Positions 7,917-15,640 of a stretch of DNA of 44,607 nt are shown in pieces (the first letter of the stretch is position 1; each line of letters begins with the position of its first letter). The position numbers and the translations under genes were made by a program. Location: the NCBI GenBank assembly GCA_021827945.1, contig JAKATW010000129.1, positions 1 to 44,607 of the forward strand, given 5' to 3'. The notes under the pieces are model-generated. The model ran no database searches. It was not told the origin of the DNA and saw only the letters and a program-made list of their open reading frames with translations. This stretch comes from Thermoplasmata archaeon (GTDB taxonomy: Archaea > Thermoplasmatota > Thermoplasmata > Thermoplasmatales > GCA-001856825).

Positions 7917-8585
7917 CTAGTACAAATGTAGGGCTTCAATAGCTCGCGATACATCGTCAAAGTTGTGAACAGTCTTGTCTGCAATGGTTGGGCTCGAGTC
8001 ATCGTCCATCTTGAGGGTGAAGAACTTCTTACTTTTGGCTCCCTCGATGTCCCTCCGCTCGGAGTCTCCTATGAAGATGACTCTTGAAGGATGGTGCGAT
8101 TCCTCGAGAGCAAGGTCGAAGATTCTTGGATCTGGTTTAGGAGCTCTTACCATTTCGGCAGTGACTATAGAGTCGAAATATTTCTCGATTTTAAGGGCAA
8201 TAAGTGTCCGATCCGTGTAAAGATTATCAGCATCAGTTACCATCACAATCTGGAACTTCTTGCTCGCGTCCCTTATGAAACCAATGAAGTCAGGTCGCAG
8301 TCTGAGGTTTCGCTCGTGAGACCTGTAATACTCTTCCTCAAAAATCTGGGTCAGTCCATATAGCTCCGAGAGTACCTCACGGTTGATCTCCATGAAAGTT
8401 CTGAACCTCTTTTCCCTGTCGACCAGTTTCTCTAACCTTCTTTTTGGGAATCTAGTTCGGATATCATCTCTGATATGATACTCTTCAGCAATCAGATCTA
8501 GCCAAAGTGAAATCGAGGTATTCTCTGATTCCACCGTCGTTATTGTATTAGAAAAGTCCAAGAATATTGCTAAATCCGAAAGCAC
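7917..8585 (-). CDS. HAD superfamily hydrolase with atypical motif I
   Basis: A 222-residue haloacid dehalogenase-superfamily protein with an alpha-helical cap between residues 20 and 95. Motif I is 'DFSNT' (D10 nucleophile), motif II 'VTDAD', motif III 'KPDP' with its lysine, and motif IV 'IGDSERRDI'. Phosphatases of this superfamily normally have Asp two residues after the nucleophile as acid/base; here it is Ser12. Dehalogenases (D-x-Y) and phosphonatases (D-x-A) also deviate at this position, so simple phosphatase activity should not be assumed. The start is a GTG, supported by a TATA-like element about 23 nt upstream. Confidence 0.85.
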   Translation of the reverse strand: MLSDLAIFLDFSNTITTVESENTSISLWLDLIAEEYHIRDDIRTRFPKRRLEKLVDREKRFRTFMEINREVLSELYGLTQIFEEEYYRSHERNLRLRPDFIGFIRDASKKFQIVMVTDADNLYTDRTLIALKIEKYFDSIVTAEMVRAPKPDPRIFDLALEESHHPSRVIFIGDSERRDIEGAKSKKFFTLKMDDDSSPTIADKTVHNFDDVSRAIEALHLY

Positions 8586-8607
8586 TTTCTCAGATGACAG
8601 CCTCTGG

Positions 8608-8618
8608 TAAATATTTTA
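8608..8618. promoter_or_regulatory. Shared TATA-like element between HAD gene and tRNA-His
   Basis: The near-palindromic 'taaatatttta' lies 23 nt upstream of the HAD start on the minus strand and 26 nt upstream of the tRNA-His 5' end on the plus strand. It could serve as TATA box for both divergent transcripts. Confidence 0.45.
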
Positions 8619-8643
8619 GGAGGAAAGTATTTGAGGAAATCAT

Positions 8644-8717
8644 GGCCGGGATGGGGTAGCGGTGTATCCTTGGGGACTGTGGATCCCCGGACCCGGGTTC
8701 AAATCCCGGTCCCGGCC
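8644..8717 (+). tRNA. tRNA-His (GTG), with G-1 encoded
   Basis: The sequence folds as a complete cloverleaf. The anticodon stem GGGGA/TCCCC encloses the loop CTGTGGA, giving anticodon GTG (His). The T arm is CCGGG-TTCAAAT-CCCGG. The acceptor pairs as G1-C72 to A7-T66 only if the first base, G at 8644, is the extra G-1 facing C73 at 8717. This is the identity element of tRNA-His, here written into the gene. There is no intron and no encoded CCA. Confidence 0.95.
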
Positions 8718-9389
8718 TATCCTGATAGGTTCAGATGCTAGCTGTGTTTTTTCAATTCTCTTTTAATACATCGGTTTGGCCCATGACCTTACATTAATCA
8801 GATCTCATCTCGTTTTCAAATACTGTATTAAGCGATTTTGTTCACATTCGCCAAGAGTTGTTTCATCTTGCAATGCCACTGCATTGTCCCATATTTCCCT
8901 ATTTACTGCAGTTCTACTGGGATTATTCTATTAGAACGTTCAGATGTGAGGGCTATAGATGCTATTTTTGCCTGGCCCTGTGTGGAAGGTTATCAACGAG
9001 AAGAAACTCTATCTAAGCAGAGTCAAGAATGTTCTTCAACAATAAAGGGTGTTTAAATCATATAGGGAAAATCGGTGGGGAAAAGACTTTGTTGGGGAGA
9101 CGGTAGAGCATAGAATGTGATGGAAGAGATTGATCTCATATACGTGACGTAGCGTCCCACTCAGTATCGCTTGGAAACACTCGAAAATTTCCCATCCAGG
9201 GATACTGGATCAAGATAATGGGAAGTCAGGGTGAATCATTTTAGAGTTTCTTCGCACATTTTACATGGGTGAGAAATGCCAGAGGAACCAAATAGTCGAG
9301 TCGGGATTAAAGGAACATCTTCGGGATTTTTCGATGGAATGTCACATCTGTAAAGTTTAAAATAGAATTCATTCATCATATCTTACCCT
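8718..9389. other. Gene-free stretch between tRNA-His and the ABC permease
   Basis: About 670 bases with no convincing gene. The 72-aa ORF at 8838-9056 has no recognisable motif or promoter, and other frames are short and interrupted. I looked for a repeat of the tRNA-His 3' end that would mark an integration site and saw none. The only supported element is the TATA-like promoter near the right end. Confidence 0.5.
9355..9364 (+). promoter_or_regulatory. TATA-like promoter of the DppC-like permease gene
   Basis: 'gtttaaaata' ends 26 nt before the ATG at 9390, matching leaderless archaeal spacing. Confidence 0.5.
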
Positions 9390-10400
9390 ATGTCCAACAC
9401 AGGTAGTCCTGGAAGGAGAGCACAGAGACTCGCATACTTTTCGAGGTTGAAGAAAAATCTTTCATTTCAGGTCGGCGTGGTCATAATCGGGATTTATCTA
9501 GTTATTTCATTACTGGATATAATTTATCCAAGGTACATCGGAGTGACAAATGCATTCAATCTGTTTTCATTTACAAATCCCGGTCTTAAATCTGTTGCCC
9601 TTGCTCAACCGTCGCCTCCTACGCTTAATCGCGGATGGTTATATGTTTTCGGGACTACTGCATATGAAATACCCATCCTCCCCGTTGCCCTTGCTTCAAT
9701 TCCTGTAGATCTTGGCTATGCAGTCGCGGTTGCTGGAGCAAGTGCAATCGTCGGGACATTTATTGGAGTGAATGGTACGTTCTATTCCAAGAAACTTGAA
9801 TGGGTGATTTCGAGCTTATCTAATGCCTTCATCAGTTTTCCTCTTATAATTTCAGTCATGATTTTTGGACTCCTGATGCACTTCTCACTGATTGCCATTT
9901 TTGTAGGAATAATCCTTGTCCTCTGGGCATACTATGCCCAGATTGCTAGAATGCTCACCCTAAATCTACAGGGGAAACAGTTTATCGAATCCGCCAGGGC
10001 AGCGGGCGACTCCAACTCAAGAATAGTGTTCAAGCATATCATTCCCAATATGGTCACCCCGATCTTGGTCAGATTTTCTCTTGACATGGCAACCGTTATA
10101 CTCATATTCTCAGCAGCCAATTTCATGTTCTGGCAGCAGTTTATTCCTCTCGCAACGACACCTGAACTTGGTGGCCTAATGAACGGCTTCCCGGAATTTG
10201 GATTTGAGTTCGGTTACCCGCTGGGAGGTATAGTTTTGGGGCAACAGGCACACCTTATTCCCTCGACTGCTTCCTTATTCCTATACCAGGGTTTCTGGTG
10301 GACCGTGCTTTTTCCCGTTATATTCTTGCTCATACTTGTCATTGGACTGATATCATTCTCGGATGGCCTTCGCAAGTTTTTGGATCCACGTACTGCTTGA
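9390..10400 (+). CDS. ABC transporter permease, DppC/OppC-like
   Basis: A 336-residue membrane permease of the peptide/nickel ABC family. The N-terminal cytoplasmic region and first helix ('VGVVIIGIYLVISLLDIIYP') are followed by an extracytoplasmic loop and a five-helix core. The EAA loop, which contacts the ATPase, is 'FIESARAAGDSNSRIVFKHI' near residues 198-217. A long loop after residue 255 is unusual for the family. The partner DppB-like gene lies just downstream on the opposite strand, and no ATPase or binding-protein gene is in the window. Substrate is unknown; oligopeptides are the family default. Confidence 0.88.
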   Translation: MSNTGSPGRRAQRLAYFSRLKKNLSFQVGVVIIGIYLVISLLDIIYPRYIGVTNAFNLFSFTNPGLKSVALAQPSPPTLNRGWLYVFGTTAYEIPILPVALASIPVDLGYAVAVAGASAIVGTFIGVNGTFYSKKLEWVISSLSNAFISFPLIISVMIFGLLMHFSLIAIFVGIILVLWAYYAQIARMLTLNLQGKQFIESARAAGDSNSRIVFKHIIPNMVTPILVRFSLDMATVILIFSAANFMFWQQFIPLATTPELGGLMNGFPEFGFEFGYPLGGIVLGQQAHLIPSTASLFLYQGFWWTVLFPVIFLLILVIGLISFSDGLRKFLDPRTA

Positions 10401-10428
10401 CTGGTTTGGTTAAACTGTGATTAAAGGT

Positions 10429-11487
10429 TCAATATCGGATCAATGGGTTCTTGACGAAGTGCAGTAAATCTATCGCTATGCCCATGAAAATGATTATGAG
10501 GCCGAGGAGAAAGATTATTACAGCGGTTGGGAAGTACTGGCCAAATTGCATTGTGGTAATGAGGAAGAGCCCAATTCCAGGATAAGCGAAAACGTACTCC
10601 ATCATCACGACGTTGCTGATTAGGAATGCCACCATGATTGTTGCGGATGCAAGAACGGGCATAATCGCATTTGGTCTTACATGCCTAATTGCTATCTGTC
10701 TTTCCGATACCCCCCGGCTTCTGGCACTTTTCACGTACTCCATTCCCATATTGTCTGTGTACCCTGATTCCAAGAGTGAAGTGACAATAGCCGTTATTCC
10801 AATAACCAGTGTCACGACTGGAAGTACCAAGTGCTCTAGTGAATTAAAAGCAAGAACGTAATCGCCGTGAATCAGCGAATCGAAGAAAAGCATATGAGTC
10901 GGACTTGTCACGAGCACACCGTTTGTTGACAGCCACGCAGGTTTGGAAGGTCCGGCGGGCAATGCAGTGAAGTCGTATGCACCTGTTATTGGGAAAACGG
11001 CCAGTGGATTTCCCGGGATTACCCCCTTGCCTAGCAGTACCTGCAGAACGAGTGCTACTACATAAGCAGGAGTAAGATACCCTATTACAGTGATGGATCT
11101 CAAGACCTTGGCCAGCTTATATGTATGGTGCGTACCGAGGTAACGACCAAGCGGAAACGAAATGCCAAGCGCAATGAGTGCAGCAATAAGGATTACCTCA
11201 AGCGTTGAAAAGAAATAAATCTCTACTAGTGTGGAGACATAACCACTGTAGGTCGGAGTGTTCCTTGTAGCTGTTATGTAACCCCAGTTTCCTGTCAAGA
11301 CCTCAAGCACGAACCTGCCAAATGCAGTTAGATAAGAGGAGAGGGAGTCCGAGAATGTGGGAATACCTGTCGAAAAAGAATTGGGGTTTCCAATTGCGGA
11401 GAATATGATGAAAATGAAGTAAAGGATCATCAAGATAGTCGGAGGTACTGATACCAACCTATTCAGTAAATAAGTCCAGGTCTTCAT
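10429..11487 (-). CDS. ABC transporter permease, DppB/OppB-like
   Basis: A 352-residue permease with the DppB-type N-terminus ('YLLNRLVSVPPTILMILYFIF'), a large extracytoplasmic loop (residues 155-200) and the EAA loop 'EYVKSARSRGVSERQIAIRH' near residue 252. It would form the translocation pore with a DppC-type partner. In most genomes dppB and dppC are tandem in one operon; here they are convergent with only 28 bp between stops. The gene follows the 202-aa membrane-anchored protein on the same strand after 79 bp, so these two may be co-transcribed. Confidence 0.88.
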   Translation of the reverse strand: MKTWTYLLNRLVSVPPTILMILYFIFIIFSAIGNPNSFSTGIPTFSDSLSSYLTAFGRFVLEVLTGNWGYITATRNTPTYSGYVSTLVEIYFFSTLEVILIAALIALGISFPLGRYLGTHHTYKLAKVLRSITVIGYLTPAYVVALVLQVLLGKGVIPGNPLAVFPITGAYDFTALPAGPSKPAWLSTNGVLVTSPTHMLFFDSLIHGDYVLAFNSLEHLVLPVVTLVIGITAIVTSLLESGYTDNMGMEYVKSARSRGVSERQIAIRHVRPNAIMPVLASATIMVAFLISNVVMMEYVFAYPGIGLFLITTMQFGQYFPTAVIIFLLGLIIIFMGIAIDLLHFVKNPLIRY

Positions 11488-11566
11488 CTCACGCTATTTT
11501 CACCAAGCAAAGATCAGATAAAGATTTTTTCGTGCAAGAGTTGAGAGGATTCTGGATTTTTTTTAT

Positions 11567-12175
11567 CTAACCCGTCATTGTGGCAATCTCATCCTGCACC
11601 AGAGTTGTCGGATCAAATATGGTACCGCCTGTGGAGTATATGGCAAACGCAAAATTCCCTGATTCACCGGCAGCAATAAAGACGTTAGAGCCAATGAGTC
11701 CCAGACTCAGAGATATTGTCGTGAAATGGAAACCGTCATATGAGCTGTTGTTTACCGTCAGTCCATATTCTTGATACCCCTGAAGCTGACTGATTTCACT
11801 CTGGTCGATCTGAGTGACAAATAGTGATGCAGAGGAATTAGAAGAAAATTCAAAAGAGCCTACGAGTACATGAATCCCAAAATTCACAGTTCTGTTGAAG
11901 TATGCAATAGTCCTGTTGATCGGTTTCTGGGACGATTGCAAGAAAAAGTCACTTTTATTCAGAATGACTTCTTTCACCTTTCCCCCAGTTACGTTTCCTA
12001 CCTGAGTACTATTTAGCATACCGAGATGGGTTGAAGAAGGAGGAGGTTGAGTCGTAGTTTGATGAAATGGATGGGTCGATTCGAGTACCTCAAAAGGAAC
12101 AATGACTATAGCAGCTATGACAATCACTGCAACGACTCCAGTCAAGATTGTGTTTGTCAACCGCCTGCCAGCCAT
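11567..12175 (-). CDS. Membrane-anchored extracytoplasmic protein, unknown function
   Basis: I do not recognise the family. Residues 8-30 form one hydrophobic helix after a short positive N-terminus ('MAGRRLTN'), so the protein is probably anchored with its bulk outside the cell. A proline/threonine-rich linker ('TTTQPPPSSTH') follows. The outer domain holds many N-x-S/T sequons (for example 'NSTQ', 'NVTG', 'NKSD', 'NRTI', 'NSSA', 'NSSY'), suggesting heavy N-glycosylation. The gene lies directly upstream of the DppB-like permease on the same strand, so a role as an accessory surface protein of that transporter is possible but unproven. Confidence 0.7.
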   Translation of the reverse strand: MAGRRLTNTILTGVVAVIVIAAIVIVPFEVLESTHPFHQTTTQPPPSSTHLGMLNSTQVGNVTGGKVKEVILNKSDFFLQSSQKPINRTIAYFNRTVNFGIHVLVGSFEFSSNSSASLFVTQIDQSEISQLQGYQEYGLTVNNSSYDGFHFTTISLSLGLIGSNVFIAAGESGNFAFAIYSTGGTIFDPTTLVQDEIATMTG

Positions 12176-12190
12176 ATTTTCCCAAACATA

Positions 12191-12202
12191 GTATAAATAA
12201 AA
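12191..12202 (-). promoter_or_regulatory. TATA-like promoter of the membrane-anchored protein / dppB unit
   Basis: The minus strand reads 'ttttatttatac', centred about 22 nt before the ATG at 12175. This fits a leaderless transcript that may continue into the permease gene. Confidence 0.5.
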
Positions 12203-12420
12203 ATTTTACGCAAGGAAGATAATTTTGCAGTATCACTAGCTCCTAAAAATTGAATGAAATGACTGTTATCAATGAATTTCCTTAGAATAATTTTGCATTG
12301 TAATCGACATCTGGGGGATTGGAAAATTAATGCTTAAAATAAGAAACCAGCTACCCGCATATTAAGGTTGATTCAGATTTATCTGCGTCTCAAAGAGGAA
12401 AACTAGAATGACTATTCTCT

Positions 12421-12626
12421 CTAAATACGAAAGGTTGCTTGAAACCGAGGGTGTTGATACAAAGGTCGCAAGTCATTTAGAATAATCACATACCACCGCT
12501 TCCCTGAGAACCTCGCTGGACCATCTACTTTTGCAGAATTTCCAAGTGTCGTAGCTATCTTATCGTATAGTGTGTCTTCATTCTGTCCTTGATTGTTATC
12601 TTCCCGTTCTCTATGCGATTCTCCAT
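12421..12626 (-). pseudogene. Frameshifted DUF2080 (transposon-encoded) protein gene
   Basis: From an ATG at 12626 the minus strand reads 'MENRIENGKITIKDRMK'. After a frameshift near 12570 it continues as 'LYDKIATTLGNSAKVDGPARF', then 'SGKRWYVIILND'. Joined, this aligns along its length with the plus-strand DUF2080 gene 100 bp away ('ITVKN...ERTVTKVGSGAKVDCPKEF...GKKAFLII'). DUF2080 proteins are small and commonly sit beside transposases in archaea. The track ORF at 12421-12894 contains this C-terminal half but begins in sequence antisense to the other copy. The frame also runs past the expected end, another sign of decay. Confidence 0.7.
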
Positions 12627-12727
12627 GAGTTAAGCAATCAAATGGGTATCCTTTGATACACCCATATTTCCACATTATCACTATCAGTGCGAGGCAAGAG
12701 GATCGTTTAGCGAAAGTATAACATATA

Positions 12728-12910
12728 TTGCTTGTACGTACAGTCGTGCGAAAGGTTCGGATAAAAGATGTCAACCAGATCACGGTAAAGAACATCCAGT
12801 CATACATGGAGAGAACGGTGACGAAGGTCGGATCTGGAGCCAAGGTAGACTGCCCGAAGGAATTCCTAGGGAAGAAGGCCTTCCTGATAATCAAGAAATA
12901 TGAAGACTAG
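12728..12910 (+). CDS. DUF2080 family (putative transposon-encoded) protein
   Basis: A 60-residue protein whose C-terminal two thirds match the DUF2080 pattern: strand 'ITVKN', then 'ERTVTKVGSGAKVDCPKEFLGK' and a final strand 'KAFLIIKK'. The fold is probably a small SpoVT/AbrB-like beta-barrel, an inference from the motif pattern. The family is usually found next to insertion-sequence transposases in archaea, but no transposase is visible here. The start is uncertain: the track uses TTG at 12728, with no better in-frame choice before the core. The gene diverges from a broken second copy, so this locus is probably a mobile-element scar. Confidence 0.75.
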   Translation: MLVRTVVRKVRIKDVNQITVKNIQSYMERTVTKVGSGAKVDCPKEFLGKKAFLIIKKYED

Positions 12911-13022
12911 TTATCTATGTCTTGGTGTCTCTTTTCTTTCTTAATTCTTATCATTTGATTTCTATTTTTCGGGAATGACCAATGCCGTTACTATTTTGTA
13001 GTATAATTCTAATAGGAATTGA

Positions 13023-13544
13023 ATGCGCATTCCCGATTCTGTTGGCTTGAGAGATTCCAATGAGATTGTTACCATGATGCCTCAAATCGAATACGCTGCA
13101 GTTGCAATAGTCATCGGAAAGGACAGTCTGATCCTGGAGAAGAGGAGCTTGACCCAGAAAGACCCATGGTCCGGACAGTTCTCTCTTCCAGGTGGCCACC
13201 ATTCTAAGGAAGATGTCATCTTGAAGGAAACAGCGATAAGGGAGACTCTGTAAGAAACAGGTGTGAATCTCAACTACGGTGCAAAGTATCTTGGGCACTT
13301 CGGTCCGTTCGTCCCTAGAAACAGAAATAACCTTGAAGTCTATGCATATGCCTTTGAAATTCCGACGAGGCTTCCGCTAGTGCCATCCGGGGAATCTGAA
13401 TACATCAGGTGGGTAGAATTGTCAGAGCTTCAAATGACTGAAGGGGAGTATGGAAGGGAGTTCAGGATCAGGGACGGGATTGTCTGGGGACTCACCGCAA
13501 GGATCATTGAGAGATTTCTGGAGTTGTGTGAGATCAGCAAGTAA
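13023..13544 (+). pseudogene. NUDIX hydrolase gene interrupted by an in-frame stop in the Nudix box
   Basis: Two same-frame ORFs (13023-13253 and 13263-13544) together make one NUDIX protein of about 173 aa. The first half has 'ILEKRS' and 'GQFSLPGGHHSKED', the spacing seen in CoA-pyrophosphatase-type Nudix proteins. The catalytic box then reads 'AIRETL', stop, 'ETGV'. The TAA at 13251-13253 sits where the first glutamate of the conserved E-E pair belongs, so a single G-to-T change of GAA explains it. The rest of the frame is intact, including 'LEVYAYAF' and a C-terminal helix, so the lesion is recent, a sequencing error or a low-level readthrough site. TAA is not known as a recoded codon in archaea. 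Confidence 0.85.
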
Positions 13545-13555
13545 TGGTCCTATCC

Positions 13556-13800
13556 AACAAATTTTGTGACCACCTGTATGAGAAATTATATGAATCTACC
13601 TTTGTTCGAGCACTCTGTGAATCCAGGCTATAAGAAGACTTTTGCAGAAATGACAGAAGCGTGCAAGCATACCATAAGCCCGGAGACATCAAGACTGTTG
13701 TATCTATTGTCTCTTTTGAGCAATTCATGAGTGCATTTGAAAAATCCAATAGAGTGCTGAATCCAGGGGAATGGCTTCTGCGGTGATTTGAAGTTCCACT
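13556..13800 (+). pseudogene. Possible SAM-dependent methyltransferase relic
   Basis: One plus-strand frame, broken by stops, contains 'VVSIVSFEQFMSAFEKSNRVLNPGEW' shortly before a stop near 13788. The 'RVLNPGEWLL' part resembles the post-motif strand of class I methyltransferases (usually RVLKPGGxL). No SAM-binding glycine motif is visible and no continuous frame exists. The minus-strand 103-aa track ORF here has no recognisable feature. This is a weak call resting on one motif. Confidence 0.25.
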
Positions 13801-13873
13801 ATGAATATGGAAACCAAACAAGTCAGTCCCAAAGCGTTTGCTCAAATGAATGAACGTATCCCGATGTACAGAA

Positions 13874-13885
13874 AATTATTAAATT
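13874..13885 (+). promoter_or_regulatory. TATA-like promoter of the epimerase/KaiC operon
   Basis: 'aattattaaatt' lies about 20-30 nt before the GTG start at 13905, as expected for a leaderless operon transcript. Confidence 0.5.
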
Positions 13886-13904
13886 TCGCACCTGTTATCA
13901 AACA

Positions 13905-14843
13905 GTGAAAGGAAAAAGAATTTTGGTCACTGGTGCGGCAGGATTTATAGGTTCAAATCTAGTGGAATATCTCGTAAGAGATAACTCTGTTATTGGAGTC
14001 GACAATCTTTCATCTGGCAAAAAAGAGAACATCAAAGAATTCCTGACTTCAAAGAATTTCGTTTTCAAGCAGATGGACATCAAGGATTCCGAATCTTTTA
14101 AAAGGGAAATGGACGGGGTTGATATTGTTTTTCACTTGAGTGCGAATGCAGATGTGAGAAGAGGATTTGACGACTCTGTAATAGATTTCAGGGAGAACGT
14201 CCAGGCAACGCTATCGGTTCTGGAGGCCATGAGAAGCGGGGACGTCAAGGAGATCATTTTCTCTTCAACAAGTGCCGTATATGGAAATGCAGAGATGATC
14301 CCCACCCCCGAACAATATGGGCCCCTGAGACCCATCTCACACTACGGGGCCTCAAAGCTTGCGGCAGAAGCGTTCATTTTCAGCTTCTCTAGCAACTACG
14401 GATTCACATCATCGATTTTCAGGTTTGCCAATGTTGTGGGCAGAAAAGGGACTCACGGAGCCATTTCCGACTTCGTTGCTAAATTGAAAAGGAACAAGGA
14501 CGTCCTGGATGTTCTGGGAGATGGTACCCAGAAGAAATCATACATCTACGTCGATGATTGCGTAAAGGGGATAATAGAACTGCATGGAAAGGAGGACGGT
14601 CTTTTCAATCTTGGAACCAAAGGTAGGACGTCAGTCAGAGAGATGGCAGAGATGACAGTTGCCAGGTATTCTCCGAATGCGAGAATAAACTATGTTGGGG
14701 GTCCAGGAGGAGCTGGATGGGTCGGAGATATCAAATTTGGTGGACTGGACATATCTAAGGCGTTGAGAAATGGGTGGAAGTACGAGATCGAAAGTACGGA
14801 TGCCGTCAGGAAAGCAATAGTCGACGCAGGTGAATCCACGTGA
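13905..14843 (+). CDS. NAD-dependent epimerase/dehydratase (GalE-like, extended SDR)
   Basis: A 312-residue extended short-chain dehydrogenase. The NAD-binding motif 'GAAGFIGSN' is at residues 10-18, 'GVDNLSSG' follows the second strand, and the catalytic set is 'SSTSAVYG' with 'YGASK' (Tyr-x-x-x-Lys). 'RFANVVG' and 'YIYVDDCVKGI' are typical of nucleotide-sugar epimerases such as UDP-glucose 4-epimerase. It probably makes activated sugars for surface glycans; the exact substrate is not readable. The GTG start is supported by the upstream TATA element. Its last codons overlap the start of the next gene by 4 nt, so it is translationally coupled to the KaiC-like pair. Confidence 0.88.
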   Translation: MKGKRILVTGAAGFIGSNLVEYLVRDNSVIGVDNLSSGKKENIKEFLTSKNFVFKQMDIKDSESFKREMDGVDIVFHLSANADVRRGFDDSVIDFRENVQATLSVLEAMRSGDVKEIIFSSTSAVYGNAEMIPTPEQYGPLRPISHYGASKLAAEAFIFSFSSNYGFTSSIFRFANVVGRKGTHGAISDFVAKLKRNKDVLDVLGDGTQKKSYIYVDDCVKGIIELHGKEDGLFNLGTKGRTSVREMAEMTVARYSPNARINYVGGPGGAGWVGDIKFGGLDISKALRNGWKYEIESTDAVRKAIVDAGEST

Positions 14844-15640
14844 AGATCCCGACCTTTGTCCCTTCGTTAGATAACATAATGAAGGGAGGCATTCCTGAGG
14901 GGAGTTCCGTACTTCTCTTAGGGGAGCCAGGTGCAGGGAATTTCGAGTTTTCCCTGACATCTGCAGTAAACCTTGCCAGAGCCCTAGATGGCAAGATTCC
15001 GAGAGATCTAGCGAACTACCAGGTGGAGTTCCCGGAAGGGATACTCTATGTTTCTTTTTCAAAACCAGCTAATGAGATAATTCGCATCCTCACTCTGTCT
15101 CTCGAGGAGGGTCTTGCCTCTAGCCTTAGAAAGAGGATATCTATTCTCGATTTCTCAAGACTTTATTACTCTCAGACACAGATACCAACCTCATGGGTGG
15201 GAGGTGGTACGATAAGAGACAGGGAGGGTCTCGTTTCATCTTTTATCAAGGATATAGAGAAGGCAGGAAAGAACAGGCTCATAATTATCGACTCCTTCAC
15301 GGATCTCGTCACGGGCAAATATCTGGATGAGAAGACAATGTTCGATATCTCCAGGGGTCTGACTAGGGCCAGCAAGATATGGAACTCCATTGTTTATGTG
15401 CTGATGACCTCCGGCATTGTAGAGAGGAGAGCAGAGAACATATTGATGGAGATATTCGATGGGACGCTCCTGTTTGAATGGAACACCACGGAGAAATCCA
15501 GCAAGCGGAAGAGATATATGACTATTCCCAGGTTCATGGGAGTCCTCCCGATAATAGAGAGAGAAAGGATTGAGAGATTTGACACAGAATTTGACTACAA
15601 GACAGGCATGATAGTGTTGAACACGACGAAGGTGAAATGA
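14840..15640 (+). CDS. KaiC-like ATPase paralogue with degenerate Walker A
   Basis: A RecA/KaiC-superfamily protein of 266 aa. It keeps the KaiC entry 'VPSLDNIMKGGIPEGSSVLLLGEPGAG', but the P-loop reads 'GEPGAGNF' (28-35), so the invariant lysine is Asn34 and the Ser/Thr is Phe35. A Walker B-like strand 'RLIIIDSFTD' lies near residue 150. Without the lysine it is unlikely to hydrolyse ATP efficiently and may be a structural or regulatory partner of the intact paralogue that follows. The start is a GTG overlapping the epimerase stop (GTGA), and its own stop overlaps the next start. Confidence 0.8.
   Translation: MKIPTFVPSLDNIMKGGIPEGSSVLLLGEPGAGNFEFSLTSAVNLARALDGKIPRDLANYQVEFPEGILYVSFSKPANEIIRILTLSLEEGLASSLRKRISILDFSRLYYSQTQIPTSWVGGGTIRDREGLVSSFIKDIEKAGKNRLIIIDSFTDLVTGKYLDEKTMFDISRGLTRASKIWNSIVYVLMTSGIVERRAENILMEIFDGTLLFEWNTTEKSSKRKRYMTIPRFMGVLPIIERERIERFDTEFDYKTGMIVLNTTKVK

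Noticed and set aside
8838-9056. 72-aa ORF in the gene-free region
   Set aside because: No promoter, no motif and biased composition; judged a chance ORF.
8644-9389. Integration site next to tRNA-His
   Set aside because: I looked for a repeated tRNA 3' end and integrase motifs in the gene-free stretch and found neither.
12421-12894. 157-aa minus-strand ORF as a real gene
   Set aside because: Its first part is antisense to the plus-strand DUF2080 gene; only its C-terminal half is meaningful, as part of the frameshifted DUF2080 copy.
13251-13253. Recoded stop codon in the NUDIX gene
   Set aside because: Known archaeal recoding uses TGA (selenocysteine) or TAG (pyrrolysine), not TAA, and a single base change explains it.
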